From Helicobacter marmotae (GTDB lineage: Bacteria; Campylobacterota; Campylobacteria; Campylobacterales; Helicobacteraceae), in the NCBI RefSeq assembly GCF_003364255.1, contig NZ_NXLR01000007.1, positions 19,454 to 83,453 on the forward strand: a DNA stretch of 64,000 nucleotides, in the 5' to 3' direction. Shown here piece by piece: positions 47,145 through 56,886 of this stretch (position 1 is its first letter; each line of letters begins with the position of its first letter). The notes beneath the pieces were generated by a model. It searched no databases. It was given only the letters and a program-made list of their open reading frames with translations, and had not been told where the DNA came from. A program made the position numbers and the translations under genes.

Positions 47145-48235
47145 TCTAAGCCACCATTAAGTTGCTTAAAGCGCCCATAGCCTATATCACTTAAAGTTGT
47201 GCCATCATAGTACATTCTCACAGGGTGCTTTGTGCTATGGGGGATTTCTTTACCATTAAGAGTGAGTTTAAAGCTGCTATGCCCCATAATCAATAGCATT
47301 TGGTTACTAAGTTTTACGTCATATTCTTTCTTATAGGAGAATTGCTCCTTAGTGCCCTTTTCTAAATCAATTACGCCTAACCATAATTCATGCTCAGATT
47401 GAATATGCAAGATATTATCATTGATAGTTTGTGCCGATGTGCTGCCATAAGGAGGCTTGAAGAAAAAGTTCCCCTCAGGAGAATTTTGCGAACGTTCTAC
47501 ATTTATCTTAGGCTGGAGTATGTCTGAAGATGTAATCTCTTGCGTTTGCTTCTCATCTTGTGTGCGCTCTTGTATGCCGCCCTCTATGCTTTGTTGGGGA
47601 GTTTGAGAATCTTGGGGATTAGTCGTGTCAAAAAACATACCATCATAGGTATTTTCTTCATTATTTCCTTGAGAATCTGCCTCTATTGTCGGAGTTTTAG
47701 GTATATCTCCTTGATAATCTTGGATAAAAGCCTTATATGCAAAATACCCTATCAAAACAAGAAGTATCACCACTAACACCACATATAACCAAGTATAAGT
47801 TTCTGCATTGGATTTATTTATGGGTTTATTTTTAAGGGCTAAATCAAGCACTTGCGTGTCGCGCTTTTTTTGTGCGTTTCTTTTTTCTTCTCTTTCTTTG
47901 GCAATTTCTTGCTCTTTGAGGATATTCTCTTCTAATCTTTTGCTACGTTGCTCCTCATCTTGCCTACTAATGACTTCAGAAACGCTCCTTATATTTTGCT
48001 TTTGAGTCTGCTCTTGCAAGGCAATCCAATCACGCAAATCTACATTATATTCCCTCTCAATAATGGCAATAAAGCCTTTCGCCCTCACTCTATCAATCTT
48101 ATCAAAACGTTTTTCTAAAATATCTTCAATCTTTGAGCTTGCTAACTTCGTGCTTTTGCTCATTTCCTTTAAACCGATAGCTTTTAATTTACTAAGTTCT
48201 GAATCGAGTAATTGAGTGTTTATTTTATCTTGCAT
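47138..48235 (-). CDS. RodZ-like membrane protein (HTH, membrane helix, periplasmic domain)
   Basis: A 365-residue protein. The N-terminal 70 residues, LKAIGLKEMSKSTKLASSKI to AKGFIAIIEREYNVDL, follow the pattern of the RodZ helix-turn-helix domain (start of helix 2, then a basic RAKGFI helix). A charged coiled-coil linker (about 75-145) and one membrane helix (YVVLVVILLVLIGYFAYKAF, about 152-171) come next. After a low-complexity stretch, a C-terminal domain (HELWLGVIDLEKGTKEQF to SFKLTLNGKEI) resembles the RodZ periplasmic DUF4115 domain. RodZ links MreB to cell-wall synthesis and sets cell shape. This identification is by eye. It overlaps rlmB by 11 bases. Confidence 0.62.
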   Translation of the reverse strand: MQDKINTQLLDSELSKLKAIGLKEMSKSTKLASSKIEDILEKRFDKIDRVRAKGFIAIIEREYNVDLRDWIALQEQTQKQNIRSVSEVISRQDEEQRSKRLEENILKEQEIAKEREEKRNAQKKRDTQVLDLALKNKPINKSNAETYTWLYVVLVVILLVLIGYFAYKAFIQDYQGDIPKTPTIEADSQGNNEENTYDGMFFDTTNPQDSQTPQQSIEGGIQERTQDEKQTQEITSSDILQPKINVERSQNSPEGNFFFKPPYGSTSAQTINDNILHIQSEHELWLGVIDLEKGTKEQFSYKKEYDVKLSNQMLLIMGHSSFKLTLNGKEIPHSTKHPVRMYYDGTTLSDIGYGRFKQLNGGLEW

Positions 48236-48923
48236 GATTAATCCTATCTATTAAAATTCCTGTAGCCACAGCCACATTGAGTGAATCAAAATTATGTGCC
48301 ATTTGAATAGAAAATATTGTATCAAGTTTGTGCTTCAATCGACCTGATAAACCTTGATTTTCACTTCCTAAAAATAAAGCCCACTTTTCTCCCACCCTAA
48401 GCTCACCACAGCCATTCATATCTGCACCTATAAGCGTAAAGTGAGCGTTTTTTAACTCATTGAGAATATCAAAAGGACGCGCAAAGATTCCATAAGGCAT
48501 ATGCAAAAAGGCACCACTAGAGAGACGGGCGATACTTTGTAACGCTTTTTGACTAAGACTTGGCAAACAAATCACCACACCCCCTACGCCCAAAGCATAA
48601 GCCGTGCGAAAAATTGAGCCAATATTCCCCACATCACTTACGCCATCAAGCACAATAAGGGATTTTAAATGCTTTAACTCATCTAAACACATGGGTAAGG
48701 GGGGATTGATATATGCAAGGATACCCTGATGATTCCCCCCATGTGCCATAGCTTGAGCCTTTTTAAAATCAAGCCTTTTTATGGGTTTATTTAAGCTCGC
48801 AAATTGCTTAAATATATCTTTTGGCACTTCTTTAGTGAAATAAATCTCTTCTATACGCGATGGGCATGTATGCAGGGCATAAAAAACGGGTTGCTTACCA
48901 TATATGATCACTCTAGCCCTCAC
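48225..48923 (-). CDS. rlmB: TrmH/SpoU-family 23S rRNA 2'-O-ribose methyltransferase (RlmB-like)
   Basis: A 232-residue SPOUT enzyme. An N-terminal substrate-binding domain (IYGKQPVFYALHTCPSRIEEIY) precedes the knotted catalytic domain with the three motifs LDGVSDVGNIGSIFRTAYALG, LFLGSENQGLSG and MAHNFDSLNVAVATGI. The RlmB-type enzymes methylate a guanosine in 23S rRNA; a tRNA target is possible. It overlaps rsmI upstream by 4 bases and the RodZ-like gene downstream by 11. Confidence 0.88.
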   Translation of the reverse strand: MRARVIIYGKQPVFYALHTCPSRIEEIYFTKEVPKDIFKQFASLNKPIKRLDFKKAQAMAHGGNHQGILAYINPPLPMCLDELKHLKSLIVLDGVSDVGNIGSIFRTAYALGVGGVVICLPSLSQKALQSIARLSSGAFLHMPYGIFARPFDILNELKNAHFTLIGADMNGCGELRVGEKWALFLGSENQGLSGRLKHKLDTIFSIQMAHNFDSLNVAVATGILIDRINHAR

Positions 48924-49777
48924 TTCTGCAGTAGCTCTTCATAACACTGCTTGATCGTTTTAGTGCTTATTTTGCTTAGAATCTTGGCTTTAATCTTAGG
49001 TGGAATATCAAGCATAAGCACTTCTTCATAGCTAAGTGCCTGCTTTTGCTTGATACTCTCTGCGATTTTTAGCACAATCACCCATTCTCCCTTAAGATTA
49101 TGCCCCTCAAGTCTAGCTATTATATCCTCTGCTCTGCCCTCATATCGTTTTTGATGAAGTTTTGTAAGCTCCTTGTGTGCGCTTATAAACACAGAAGGCA
49201 AAAGACTCGCTATATCTTTAAGGGTATCTAAGATTCTATGAGGACTTTCATAACAAATCACGCTATAGTCCCCTCCAATATCAAGTTGAGATAGCAAGAT
49301 AAGCTTTGTGCGACGCTCTTGCTGCTTATGTGGCAAAAATCCTGCAAAAATAAAGGGGGTAGATTCTATGCCGCTACTTGCAAAGGCGACATTAAGGGCA
49401 CATGCTCCGGGCAAAACATCAAAAGCAATATCATGCCTAATCGCATATGAGATAAGTTTAGAGCCCGGGTCGCTAATGCAAGGCATTCCTGCATCGCTGA
49501 CATAGACTACATTTTTATCAAACATATCCTTGCTTATACTCTCTATGAAGCTTTCTTGATTATGCGAATGAAAAGATTGAAATTGCTTAGATTCTATAAA
49601 ATCTCTGCCCTCTACACCTTGGGTATTTAAAATGCCCCGCTCTATAAGAAGAGAGAAGAGTTTTTTCGTTACCCTCGTATCTTCACATAAAACAATCTCT
49701 GCATTTTGAAAGCTCTCTAACGCCCTAAGGGTAATATCCCAAAGATTCCCTATCGGGGTTGGCACAAGGATTAGCAC
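48920..49777 (-). CDS. rsmI: 16S rRNA (cytidine-1402) 2'-O-methyltransferase RsmI
   Basis: A 285-residue enzyme of the tetrapyrrole-methylase fold. It begins LILVPTPIGNLWDITLRALE, followed by CEDTRVTKK, then VSDAGMPCISDPGSKLI and AGFLPHKQQER, all diagnostic of RsmI. It methylates C1402 in the ribosomal P site. It starts 2 bases after the rpmE stop and overlaps rlmB by 4 bases, so the two rRNA methyltransferases and L31 form one unit. Confidence 0.94.
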   Translation of the reverse strand: MLILVPTPIGNLWDITLRALESFQNAEIVLCEDTRVTKKLFSLLIERGILNTQGVEGRDFIESKQFQSFHSHNQESFIESISKDMFDKNVVYVSDAGMPCISDPGSKLISYAIRHDIAFDVLPGACALNVAFASSGIESTPFIFAGFLPHKQQERRTKLILLSQLDIGGDYSVICYESPHRILDTLKDIASLLPSVFISAHKELTKLHQKRYEGRAEDIIARLEGHNLKGEWVIVLKIAESIKQKQALSYEEVLMLDIPPKIKAKILSKISTKTIKQCYEELLQK

Positions 49778-49779
49778 GA

Positions 49780-49983
49780 TTATTTCATATTATATTTTTG
49801 TCGGAATTTTTCAACTCGCCCTGTAATGTCTGTAATTTTATCGCTCCCTGTATAAAATGGATGGCAAAAGCTTGAAATATCAATACGAAGCTCGCTTTTA
49901 GTGCTTAATACCTCAATTTGCTTGCCACTTGTTACGCAAGTTACCTTACATGGGACATATTCTGGGTGAATGCCTTTTTTCAT
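49780..49983 (-). CDS. rpmE: 50S ribosomal protein L31
   Basis: A 67-residue protein starting [16 protein letters not shown] and ending with [20 protein letters not shown], the L31 signature. Cysteines at positions 12, 16 and 40 suggest the zinc-binding type, although one ligand looks non-standard. L31 bridges the two ribosomal subunits. It heads the minus-strand cluster down to yraN, with its promoter in the 121 bases shared with the divergent small lipoprotein gene. Confidence 0.95.
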   Translation of the reverse strand: MKKGIHPEYVPCKVTCVTSGKQIEVLSTKSELRIDISSFCHPFYTGSDKITDITGRVEKFRQKYNMK

Positions 49984-50119
49984 AAACTATCCTTTGTGTA
50001 TTTGTGTGTAAATAAAAGCATTGATTATAGCAAGCCCTGCTTTAATTCCCGCTTACAGCAAATTGTAAGCTAAAAAACTTAATAATTGCACTCACAAAAT
50101 TAGTTTGGAGGACATCATC

Positions 50120-50428
50120 ATGTATAAAACACTTATGCGCAATACTTTCTTTGCTGGAATCTTTGGCTTTGGCTTATTTGGCTGCAGCCAAGCAGGTTCA
50201 ATAAACCAAGCGGGCATACAGGCAGAAGGGCAAGATATTATCAATCAAGCCACCACAGCAGCTACTATTGGTCTCATACAAGGTAAAAGTTTAGATGAAG
50301 TAAAAGAAAATGTGAAAGAAAACATCAAAACTACCACGAAAGAAAAGGCAGAAACAAAGCTAAAAGAAATTGACCAAGAAACAACAGGCGGCATAGGCTC
50401 TGCTATTTATGAATCGCAGAAAAAATAA
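50120..50428 (+). CDS. Small predicted lipoprotein, unknown function
   Basis: About 102 residues with a lipoprotein signal peptide whose lipobox is LFGC, after the hydrophobic FFAGIFGFGLFG. The mature part is a helical, charged stretch (KSLDEVKENVKENIKTTTKE) without known domains. The ATG at 50120 is used because TGGAGGA lies 7 bases before it, inside the longer ORF that would start at 50105. It is divergent from rpmE and convergent with efp, with a shared terminator between. A structural role in the envelope is possible but not shown. Confidence 0.7.
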   Translation: MYKTLMRNTFFAGIFGFGLFGCSQAGSINQAGIQAEGQDIINQATTAATIGLIQGKSLDEVKENVKENIKTTTKEKAETKLKEIDQETTGGIGSAIYESQKK

Positions 50429-50429
50429 C

Positions 50430-50458
50430 TATTGTAAGCCCTATATCGGGCTACAATA
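50430..50458. terminator. Bidirectional terminator between the small lipoprotein gene and efp
   Basis: TATTGTAAGCCC and GGGCTACAATA form an 11-pair stem with one bulged A and the loop TATATC. On the efp side (minus strand) the stem is followed by AGTTATTTTTT, a good T tract. On the lipoprotein side the tail is weaker (ACTTCTTACA). Confidence 0.75.
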
Positions 50459-50468
50459 ACTTCTTACA

Positions 50469-51032
50469 CTACTTCACTTTCTCGAGATATTCACCCGTTT
50501 CAGTATTGACTTTGATTTTTTCACCCTCTAAGACATGAAAAGGCACTTGTACAACCGCTCCCGTCTCAAGCGTAGCAGGTTTTTTGCTACCACTGCTTGT
50601 ATCGCCTTTAAAGTTAGGGGCAGTCTCAACAATGCTAAGCTCAACAACAAGGGGTACATCAACAGAAATCGCCTTTTGATTATGGAAGAGAATCTGCACA
50701 TTTAGCCCATCAATAAGCCATTTTGCAGCATCACCCACTTGCTCATCACTCAAAGCAATTTGCTCATAAGTCGTTGTATCCATAAACTGAAATGTAGAAC
50801 CATCATGATAAAGAAACTGCATAGTGTTTTCGTGTAAATTTGGCTCTTCGCATTTATCACCCGCATGAAATGTCTTCTCAATCACTTTGCCATCGATAAA
50901 AGACTTGATTTTTGCTCGCACAAACGCAGCACCTTTACCGGGTTTGACATGCTGATATTCTGTGATTCTGTATGGAATCCCATCAATTTCTATTTTTAAG
51001 CCTTTTTTGAGTTCGCTCATTCCAATTGCCAT
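50469..51032 (-). CDS. efp: Translation elongation factor P
   Basis: A 187-residue protein with the three beta-domains of EF-P. The tip loop is [13 protein letters not shown] with Lys33 at the position that is modified in E. coli. [21 protein letters not shown] and the C-terminal [26 protein letters not shown] are typical. It relieves ribosome stalling on consecutive prolines. No EpmA/EpmB modification genes are in the window. Its neighbours are convergent or unrelated, so it is probably transcribed alone. Confidence 0.95.
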   Translation of the reverse strand: MAIGMSELKKGLKIEIDGIPYRITEYQHVKPGKGAAFVRAKIKSFIDGKVIEKTFHAGDKCEEPNLHENTMQFLYHDGSTFQFMDTTTYEQIALSDEQVGDAAKWLIDGLNVQILFHNQKAISVDVPLVVELSIVETAPNFKGDTSSGSKKPATLETGAVVQVPFHVLEGEKIKVNTETGEYLEKVK

Positions 51033-51120
51033 TATATTTCCTTTATGAATAAAATAAAGTCGCCATTATAGCAAACAACCCCGCACAAAGAGGGTATTAC
51101 TCAAACAAATCCTTCAATCC

Positions 51121-52605
51121 CTAAATGCTATGAAATGGCATTTGCAATGTTTGGGCTGTTTTTAAACGACATTGATTAAAATGAGCGATATTCTCTTCTA
51201 AAGTTCGCTTATAAGAAGGTACCATTTGAGCTAATTTTGCCTTCCATTCATCTGAAGCCATATTTTGACCAAAACAACGTTCTAAAACCTGTAGCATAAT
51301 ATCCACAACCGTAGAAGCCCCCGGTGAAGCCCCAAGAAGTGCAGCTAAAGAGCCATCGTGAGAAGTGATAACTTCTGTGCCAAATTGCAAACTCCCTCTT
51401 CCTTTGGCATCTTTTTTAATAATCTGCACTCTTTGCCCTGCAAATTTCGCTTCCCAATCTTTAAGCTCTGCATTAGGTATGAACACTCGGAGTTTATCCA
51501 TACGTTGGTTATTTGACATCAAAATTTGCTTAATAAGATATATCGTAAGGGGTACATTATCTATCCCTGCTTGAAGCATAGGAGTAAAATTACTCAAACG
51601 AACCGATAAAGGAAAGTCAAGCAAACTCCCATGTTTGAGAAATTTCGTATTAAACCCCGCATAAGGACCAAAAAGTAATTCTTTCTTGCCTTGTATGATA
51701 CGCGTATCTAAATGTGGAACAGACATTGGCGGATCACCAATGGAGGCTTTACCATATATTTTTGTATGATGTTTATCAATGATTTCACGATTTTTACACA
51801 CAAGCCACAAACCGCCAACGGGAAAGCCACCATAACCTTTACCCTCAGGTATGCCACTTTTTTGTAATAATGGGAATGAGCCACCGCCAGCTCCTAAAAA
51901 TACAAATTTTGCCTTGACTTGCTTTTTCTCACCGCTTTTTGTGTCTCGTATATATAAACGCCAGCTACTGCCCTCTTTTTTGAGATCATATACCTTATGA
52001 TGAAGATAGACATTAAAATTATCTTTCTGACTTAGCATATCCCTAAATTGGCGAGTAATTTCACCAAAATCAACATCACTTCCCTCTTCCATATAGGTAA
52101 CTGCCATTTGTTGCTTCTCATCTCTACCCTCTAGCAAAAGTGGCGCCCATTGCCTAATCTGCTCTCTATCTTCAGAATATTGCATATTCGTAAAAAGTGG
52201 CGAAGTTTGCAATGTTTGATAACGTTGCTTCAAATAGGGCACGATATTATCCACGACAAAACTCAAATGCGCCACAGGGTTAATAAAAGTACGAGGAGAC
52301 TTTAAAATACCTTGTTGGACGCAATATGCCCAAAACTCCTTGCTTAATTCATATTGTTGGTTAATTTTTAGTGCTTTTGTAATATTAATACTTCCATCTG
52401 CTTGCTTAGGCGTGTAGTTTAGCTCACACAAGGCTTGATGCCCTGTCCCTGCATTATTCCATGTCATACTACTCTCCAGTGCGACATCATCAAGCATTTC
52501 ATAAATACTAATATGTGCAGAAGGTTGAAGCTCCTTTAACATCGCAGCTAAAGTAAGGCTCATCACGCCCCCACCAACCAAAACTATTTCCGAATCTTCA
52601 TTCAT
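51121..52605 (-). CDS. mqo: Malate:quinone oxidoreductase
   Basis: A 494-residue peripheral membrane flavoprotein. The FAD-binding start is IVLVGGGVMSLTLAAML; ESSMTWNNAGTGHQALCELNYTP and DVDFGEITRQ are Mqo signatures, and a second GAGGGSFPLLQKSGI motif follows. It oxidises malate to oxaloacetate and passes electrons to menaquinone, replacing a soluble malate dehydrogenase. The ATG at 52605 is chosen because GGAG lies 8 bases before it and the FAD motif begins just after; the frame's 27 extra codons upstream look non-coding. It stands alone, 189 bases from menG. Confidence 0.94.
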   Translation of the reverse strand: MNEDSEIVLVGGGVMSLTLAAMLKELQPSAHISIYEMLDDVALESSMTWNNAGTGHQALCELNYTPKQADGSINITKALKINQQYELSKEFWAYCVQQGILKSPRTFINPVAHLSFVVDNIVPYLKQRYQTLQTSPLFTNMQYSEDREQIRQWAPLLLEGRDEKQQMAVTYMEEGSDVDFGEITRQFRDMLSQKDNFNVYLHHKVYDLKKEGSSWRLYIRDTKSGEKKQVKAKFVFLGAGGGSFPLLQKSGIPEGKGYGGFPVGGLWLVCKNREIIDKHHTKIYGKASIGDPPMSVPHLDTRIIQGKKELLFGPYAGFNTKFLKHGSLLDFPLSVRLSNFTPMLQAGIDNVPLTIYLIKQILMSNNQRMDKLRVFIPNAELKDWEAKFAGQRVQIIKKDAKGRGSLQFGTEVITSHDGSLAALLGASPGASTVVDIMLQVLERCFGQNMASDEWKAKLAQMVPSYKRTLEENIAHFNQCRLKTAQTLQMPFHSI

Positions 52606-52794
52606 TTGCTTTCTCCTTCCTTCATACAAATCCATACAAATCGCACAATTAGGCTTAAATCCAAAAATCCTCGCTTTAATTTGCAATCTATAGTAAAAGA
52701 TTTTTGTAAATATTCCCTATAAAAAGTAAAATAAAATGATACTTTGCTATCAAAAATATTTTTTTTATCCTTTATGTTACATTCTTTGCAATAA

Positions 52795-53526
52795 TTAAGA
52801 TTTGACACCCACATAAAGTGTAGAAATACCCGCACTATATCCTTTAACAAAATAACTCCTAATCCCAAGCCCCTCAAGCTTTGCCTGCAGGCATTCAATA
52901 CTCACAAAATCCTTGATAGAATCTGGCAGATACTTATATGCAGCATAATTACGTGAAAGCAATCCCCCAACTAAAGGCAGAATCTTACGCGTATAAAATC
53001 TCATCATTTGGGCTAAAATACCCTTATGCTGATTATTCATAAACTCTAAAATCACAAGCACTCCCCCGCTTTTTAGTACCCGAGCAAACTCACTCAATGC
53101 GCAATCAAGGGCAACAACATTACGCAGACCATATGCAATAGATACAATATCCACACTACAAGTTTCTACTCCTAATTGCTTTGCCTCCCCTTTTTCAAGG
53201 CTTAAATGCTCCTTAGTAAGCAAAGGAGCTAGTTTCTCCCTTGCTACCCCTAGCATGCCATCGCTTGGGTCAATACCCTGCAAATGGGTAATGCTTTTAT
53301 TCATCTTTTTGGCTTGATTATCCCAATGCCAGAGCATATCACCCGTGCCACAAGCCACATCAAGCACGCGCTCTATCTTATCTTTACCTAATGCCTCAAA
53401 CGCCTTAGTACATGCCATTACACGCCAGCTTACATCTATACCTAAACTCATCACACGATTGGCTTTATCGTAGCTTGGCGCAATTGCATTAAACATATTT
53501 ACAATTTTTTCTTGCTTCTCGCTCAT
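52795..53526 (-). CDS. menG: Demethylmenaquinone methyltransferase (UbiE/MenG family)
   Basis: About 243 residues. NMFNAIAPSYDKANRVMSLGID is the family's first signature, RVLDVACGTGDM is the SAM-binding motif, and VDIVSIAYGLRNV and LKSGGVLVILEF follow. It methylates demethylmenaquinone in the last step of menaquinone synthesis; the epsilonproteobacterial setting makes a ubiquinone role unlikely. The ATG at 53526 is used because GGGGAG lies 6-7 bases before it; the upstream frame overlaps argH and looks non-coding. It starts 13 bases after the argH stop. Confidence 0.93.
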   Translation of the reverse strand: MSEKQEKIVNMFNAIAPSYDKANRVMSLGIDVSWRVMACTKAFEALGKDKIERVLDVACGTGDMLWHWDNQAKKMNKSITHLQGIDPSDGMLGVAREKLAPLLTKEHLSLEKGEAKQLGVETCSVDIVSIAYGLRNVVALDCALSEFARVLKSGGVLVILEFMNNQHKGILAQMMRFYTRKILPLVGGLLSRNYAAYKYLPDSIKDFVSIECLQAKLEGLGIRSYFVKGYSAGISTLYVGVKS

Positions 53527-53539
53527 TATATACTCCCCT

Positions 53540-54964
53540 TTAAGCCCCTTTAGATAGATTCTCACTCTCACAAAGCCTTGAAGCGGCTTGTTGTATAAAG
53601 TCCTTGCATACCTGTATTTGTGCTTGTGTTTGCTTAGATGAAGTGCCTCCGAGTGTATCTCTTGCGTTCATTGAAGATTCTAAAGATAAAACTGCCTTTA
53701 CACCCGCCTTAATACGGGAATCTACTTTCATAATCTCTTCTTCTTCCAAATCGCTAATATCCACTCCTCTCTCTTCAGCTAAAGCCACCACCTGCCCGGT
53801 AATATGATGTGCATCACGGAATGCCACATTACATTGGCGTACTAAAAAATCCGCCAAATCCGTGGCACTCAAATGCCCACGTTTTGCCATTTTGTACATA
53901 TTATCCACTCTAATAGTCATACTCTTTAAACATTCTTTTGCAATTTGCAAGCATATACTGACATTTTTAAGTGCATCAAAGACACCTTCTTTGTCTTCTT
54001 GTGTATCTTTATTATACGCTAAAGGCAAGCCTTTCATCACCGCTAATAACCCCATAAGAGAGCCATACACTCTCCCGCTTTTTCCGCGTAAAAGCTCAGG
54101 CACATCGGGATTCTTTTTTTGTGGCATAATGGAGCTTCCTGTAGCATACGCATCGCTTAAGCTAATAAAGGCAAATTCCTGCGTATTCCATAACACAAGT
54201 TCTTCGGCTATGCGAGATATATGCATCATTATCATAGAGAGACTATAGAGCATATCAAGTGCGAAATCCCTATCACTTACAGAATCCATAGCATTGATCG
54301 TAGGAGCGGCAAATCCTAAAGTTTGGCTAAGATAAATCCTATCATTATTATAAGGCGTCCCCGCCAATGCCCCACTTCCCAAAGGGCAAAAATTATTGCG
54401 CTTATAGTCATCTTCTAGACGTTCTATATCGCGCTTAAAATTACACACCCACGCTATCAAATGAAAGCCAAAATTCACAGGTTGAGCGTGCTGAAGATGT
54501 GTCATACCCGGCATAATGCTTTGAGTATGCTCACTTGCAATGCCTAAAAGAATCTCCATAAGCTCCAAAAGGGAGGTGCGTATCTTGCGATTATATCTCA
54601 AGACATAGAGGCGAAAGTCAAGTGCTACTTGGTCATTACGACTTCGCGCGGTATGAAGCTTTTTCCCCACATCGCCAATACGTTCTATGAGGGCAGATTC
54701 TATAGCCATATGTATATCCTCATCACTCGCCTTAAAGGTAAATTCACCCTTTTGGATACAAGAGGCAATCTGGTCTAATCCATTAATGATACTCTCCACT
54801 TCTGTAGGTGTTAATACACCAATTTTGCCTAGCATTTGTGCATGGGCTTTTGAGCCTTCTATATCCTCACGCCATAAGGCTTTATCAAAAAATATAGACG
54901 CATTAAATTCCTCTAAAAGTGAGCTTGATTCTAAACTAAATCGCCCTCCCCATAACTTTGCCAT
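53540..54964 (-). CDS. argH: Argininosuccinate lyase
   Basis: A 474-residue enzyme of the fumarase superfamily. It begins [25 protein letters not shown] and [11 protein letters not shown] are the first two conserved regions, and [16 protein letters not shown] is the flexible catalytic loop bearing the serine. It splits argininosuccinate into arginine and fumarate. It starts 9 bases after the hemJ stop and ends 13 bases before menG, so these three may be one transcript, although their functions differ. Confidence 0.95.
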   Translation of the reverse strand: MAKLWGGRFSLESSSLLEEFNASIFFDKALWREDIEGSKAHAQMLGKIGVLTPTEVESIINGLDQIASCIQKGEFTFKASDEDIHMAIESALIERIGDVGKKLHTARSRNDQVALDFRLYVLRYNRKIRTSLLELMEILLGIASEHTQSIMPGMTHLQHAQPVNFGFHLIAWVCNFKRDIERLEDDYKRNNFCPLGSGALAGTPYNNDRIYLSQTLGFAAPTINAMDSVSDRDFALDMLYSLSMIMMHISRIAEELVLWNTQEFAFISLSDAYATGSSIMPQKKNPDVPELLRGKSGRVYGSLMGLLAVMKGLPLAYNKDTQEDKEGVFDALKNVSICLQIAKECLKSMTIRVDNMYKMAKRGHLSATDLADFLVRQCNVAFRDAHHITGQVVALAEERGVDISDLEEEEIMKVDSRIKAGVKAVLSLESSMNARDTLGGTSSKQTQAQIQVCKDFIQQAASRLCESENLSKGA

Positions 54965-54973
54965 TTCTCACTC

Positions 54974-55414
54974 CTATAGTGGTTTGCACACTGCTAAGAT
55001 TACAATAACTATAAGCAGCAATGTGGGGATTTCATTAAAAAAGCGAAAAAACTTATGAGTTTTTTCACAAGAGCCATTAGCCAATGTCTTTATAAAGTAT
55101 CCACACCATATATGATATACCACAAGCATAATCACACATACAAGCTTTATATGTAGCCATACACCAGAATCTGCCACTTTCATTAAACTAGGGTGAAGTA
55201 CTATCATCACTAAACCTGTGAGCAAAGTAAGCACTAAAGCAGGAGTGCCTATATATTTATAAAGCTTAATCTCTTGAATCTTAACAATCTCTATATAGGC
55301 TTTATTATCGCTATATTGAGCATGATAGACAAATAAGCGGGGGAGATAAAAAAGCATAGCCATCCAAGAAACCAATGCAATCACATGAAAGGCTTTAATA
55401 TACATATACTCCAT
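54974..55414 (-). CDS. hemJ: HemJ-type protoporphyrinogen IX oxidase
   Basis: A 146-residue membrane protein with four helices. KAFHVIALVSWMAMLFYLPRLFVYH at the start and HIKLVCVIMLVVYH with FFRFFNEIPTLLLI near the end are the signature of the HemJ (UPF0093) family, with the conserved haem-binding histidine in AFH and the lysine in HIK. It oxidises protoporphyrinogen to protoporphyrin in haem synthesis. Two in-frame ATGs (M1 and M4) are possible starts. It precedes argH by 9 bases. Confidence 0.88.
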   Translation of the reverse strand: MEYMYIKAFHVIALVSWMAMLFYLPRLFVYHAQYSDNKAYIEIVKIQEIKLYKYIGTPALVLTLLTGLVMIVLHPSLMKVADSGVWLHIKLVCVIMLVVYHIWCGYFIKTLANGSCEKTHKFFRFFNEIPTLLLIVIVILAVCKPL

Positions 55415-55556
55415 AGCTGCTCCTGTAATCTAAATATAATCTAAATAAGCCGCTATTATACATTAAGTTTGAGGAAGTTTTAGGAAGTACCAAGTGCTAA
55501 ATAAGTGAAGAGTTGTGTTTAAATGCGTTTAAAAATGTAGAAAGAGAGTAAAAGCT

Positions 55557-55577
55557 GCTAGAGGATTAACCCCTAGC
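55557..55577 (-). terminator. Possible terminator after the Hof-like gene at 55592
   Basis: GCTAGAGG and CCCCTAGC pair over eight positions with one mismatch around ATTAA, 15 bases after the gene's stop. Read on the minus strand it is followed by AGCTTTTACTCTCTTTCT, moderately T-rich. Confidence 0.5.
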
Positions 55578-55591
55578 ATTGGCTCTAGAGA

Positions 55592-56866
55592 TTAGAATCC
55601 AAATTTAGCAAAAGCAAAGGCAGAGTGTTGATACGCATCAGGCTTAACATAGCCAGTGCGGCTTTGTGCTTTTGTGCCTACATATCCAGCCCCAAGTGTG
55701 AAGTACATATCATTACTTCCTTCCCATACTTTAAGTGAGCCCACCGCAGACATTTCTTCATAGTCTCCACCTGCATAGAGAAGATCAATAGCTACACGTT
55801 TAGCGTCCATTCCACCAAATACATACCAAGTTGATTCTGCATTGCCTAAATCAGCGCCAAAGTTATGAGGACCGCTCAAACCTCCACGATAGCCATAGAA
55901 TCTCGCTCTATCACCAAAGTTAAGGAGATTTGGAGCTTTTGAGTTAGTAGTCTTTTCTAAACTAATATACCCTGCACCGATTTTCCAAATTTCATCAATG
56001 CGGATTTCTTCATCAGCCCATAAAGTTAAGCCATCTGTGCCATCCTTATCGCTGATAAGATTGCTTTTACCATACACTGCCCTTAAAGTAGTGATTGATC
56101 TCAAACTACCACTGCCTAAGTCAAGTTGAGCTTTCGCACCAGCATTGAGTATATCTTCTGTTCTGCTCAAATTTTCATCTTCAGTATTTGCATCTGTCAA
56201 AAATGCTACAAAAGGTGAAAGCTTAAATGCGCCGAAATTTAAATCTATCCCACCGCTAAAAAGCTCACCTATCTTGCTAGTGTTTTTATAGTTTTGATAA
56301 GTATCAAAGCTTGAAAGCTCATATCCTTGTCTATTATATGCTTGTGAAGTGCCAAGTTGAGAATTTCTCCAATAAGCCCATAAGCTTACAGACCCACCAT
56401 CGACATTAAGCGCACCACCTTGCACATTACCATAAATCCAATCTACACCGGTATAGTTTTTCCCATCTTTGCCAAGATAGAATTGCCCTATATCAAAGCG
56501 TCCAAGCACAAAGCTAAGTCTTCCTCCATCATAGCGGAAATACGCATCAGATACATCACCTTTTTTAGGGAAAGCCTTATCGCCCACATCACCTAAGTCG
56601 CTATTGCCTGTGCTATAGAATGGATAGCCACCCCAGCCACCAACACCTATACTCACATTTGAACCTAAGCCTATTTCAATACCAATTCTCGCATTGACAT
56701 CACCATAAGCGGCTTGCACTTCTTTACCATTTTTATCATGTGTAGGCAATCCGCCAAACCCTTGATGATAGAATGCACCCAAATGACCAAAGGGTGTTAC
56801 CTCCACTGCGCTTGCACTTGCGGCTAAAGCACCAGCGAGTGCAAATGAAACATAAAGCTTTTTCAT
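55592..56866 (-). CDS. Hof-like outer-membrane protein
   Basis: A 424-residue beta-barrel protein with a signal peptide (MKKLYVSFALAGALAASASA) and an end in AFAKFGF, the usual aromatic barrel end. The first mature residues EVTPFGHLGAFYHQGFGG and strands like GRLSFVLGRFDIGQFYLG resemble the Hof/outer-membrane family recalled from Helicobacter, and less strongly OprD-type porins. Its likely role is passive uptake of small solutes; the substrate is unknown. It follows the related gene at 56887 after 20 bases and has its own AAGGAGCAG ribosome site. Confidence 0.75.
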   Translation of the reverse strand: MKKLYVSFALAGALAASASAVEVTPFGHLGAFYHQGFGGLPTHDKNGKEVQAAYGDVNARIGIEIGLGSNVSIGVGGWGGYPFYSTGNSDLGDVGDKAFPKKGDVSDAYFRYDGGRLSFVLGRFDIGQFYLGKDGKNYTGVDWIYGNVQGGALNVDGGSVSLWAYWRNSQLGTSQAYNRQGYELSSFDTYQNYKNTSKIGELFSGGIDLNFGAFKLSPFVAFLTDANTEDENLSRTEDILNAGAKAQLDLGSGSLRSITTLRAVYGKSNLISDKDGTDGLTLWADEEIRIDEIWKIGAGYISLEKTTNSKAPNLLNFGDRARFYGYRGGLSGPHNFGADLGNAESTWYVFGGMDAKRVAIDLLYAGGDYEEMSAVGSLKVWEGSNDMYFTLGAGYVGTKAQSRTGYVKPDAYQHSAFAFAKFGF

Positions 56867-56886
56867 GAACTGCTCCTTATTTTAAG

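Noticed and set aside
52602..52898. 98-codon ORF between mqo and menG
   Set aside because: Its ends fall in mqo and menG in other frames; AT-rich gap, no ribosome site.
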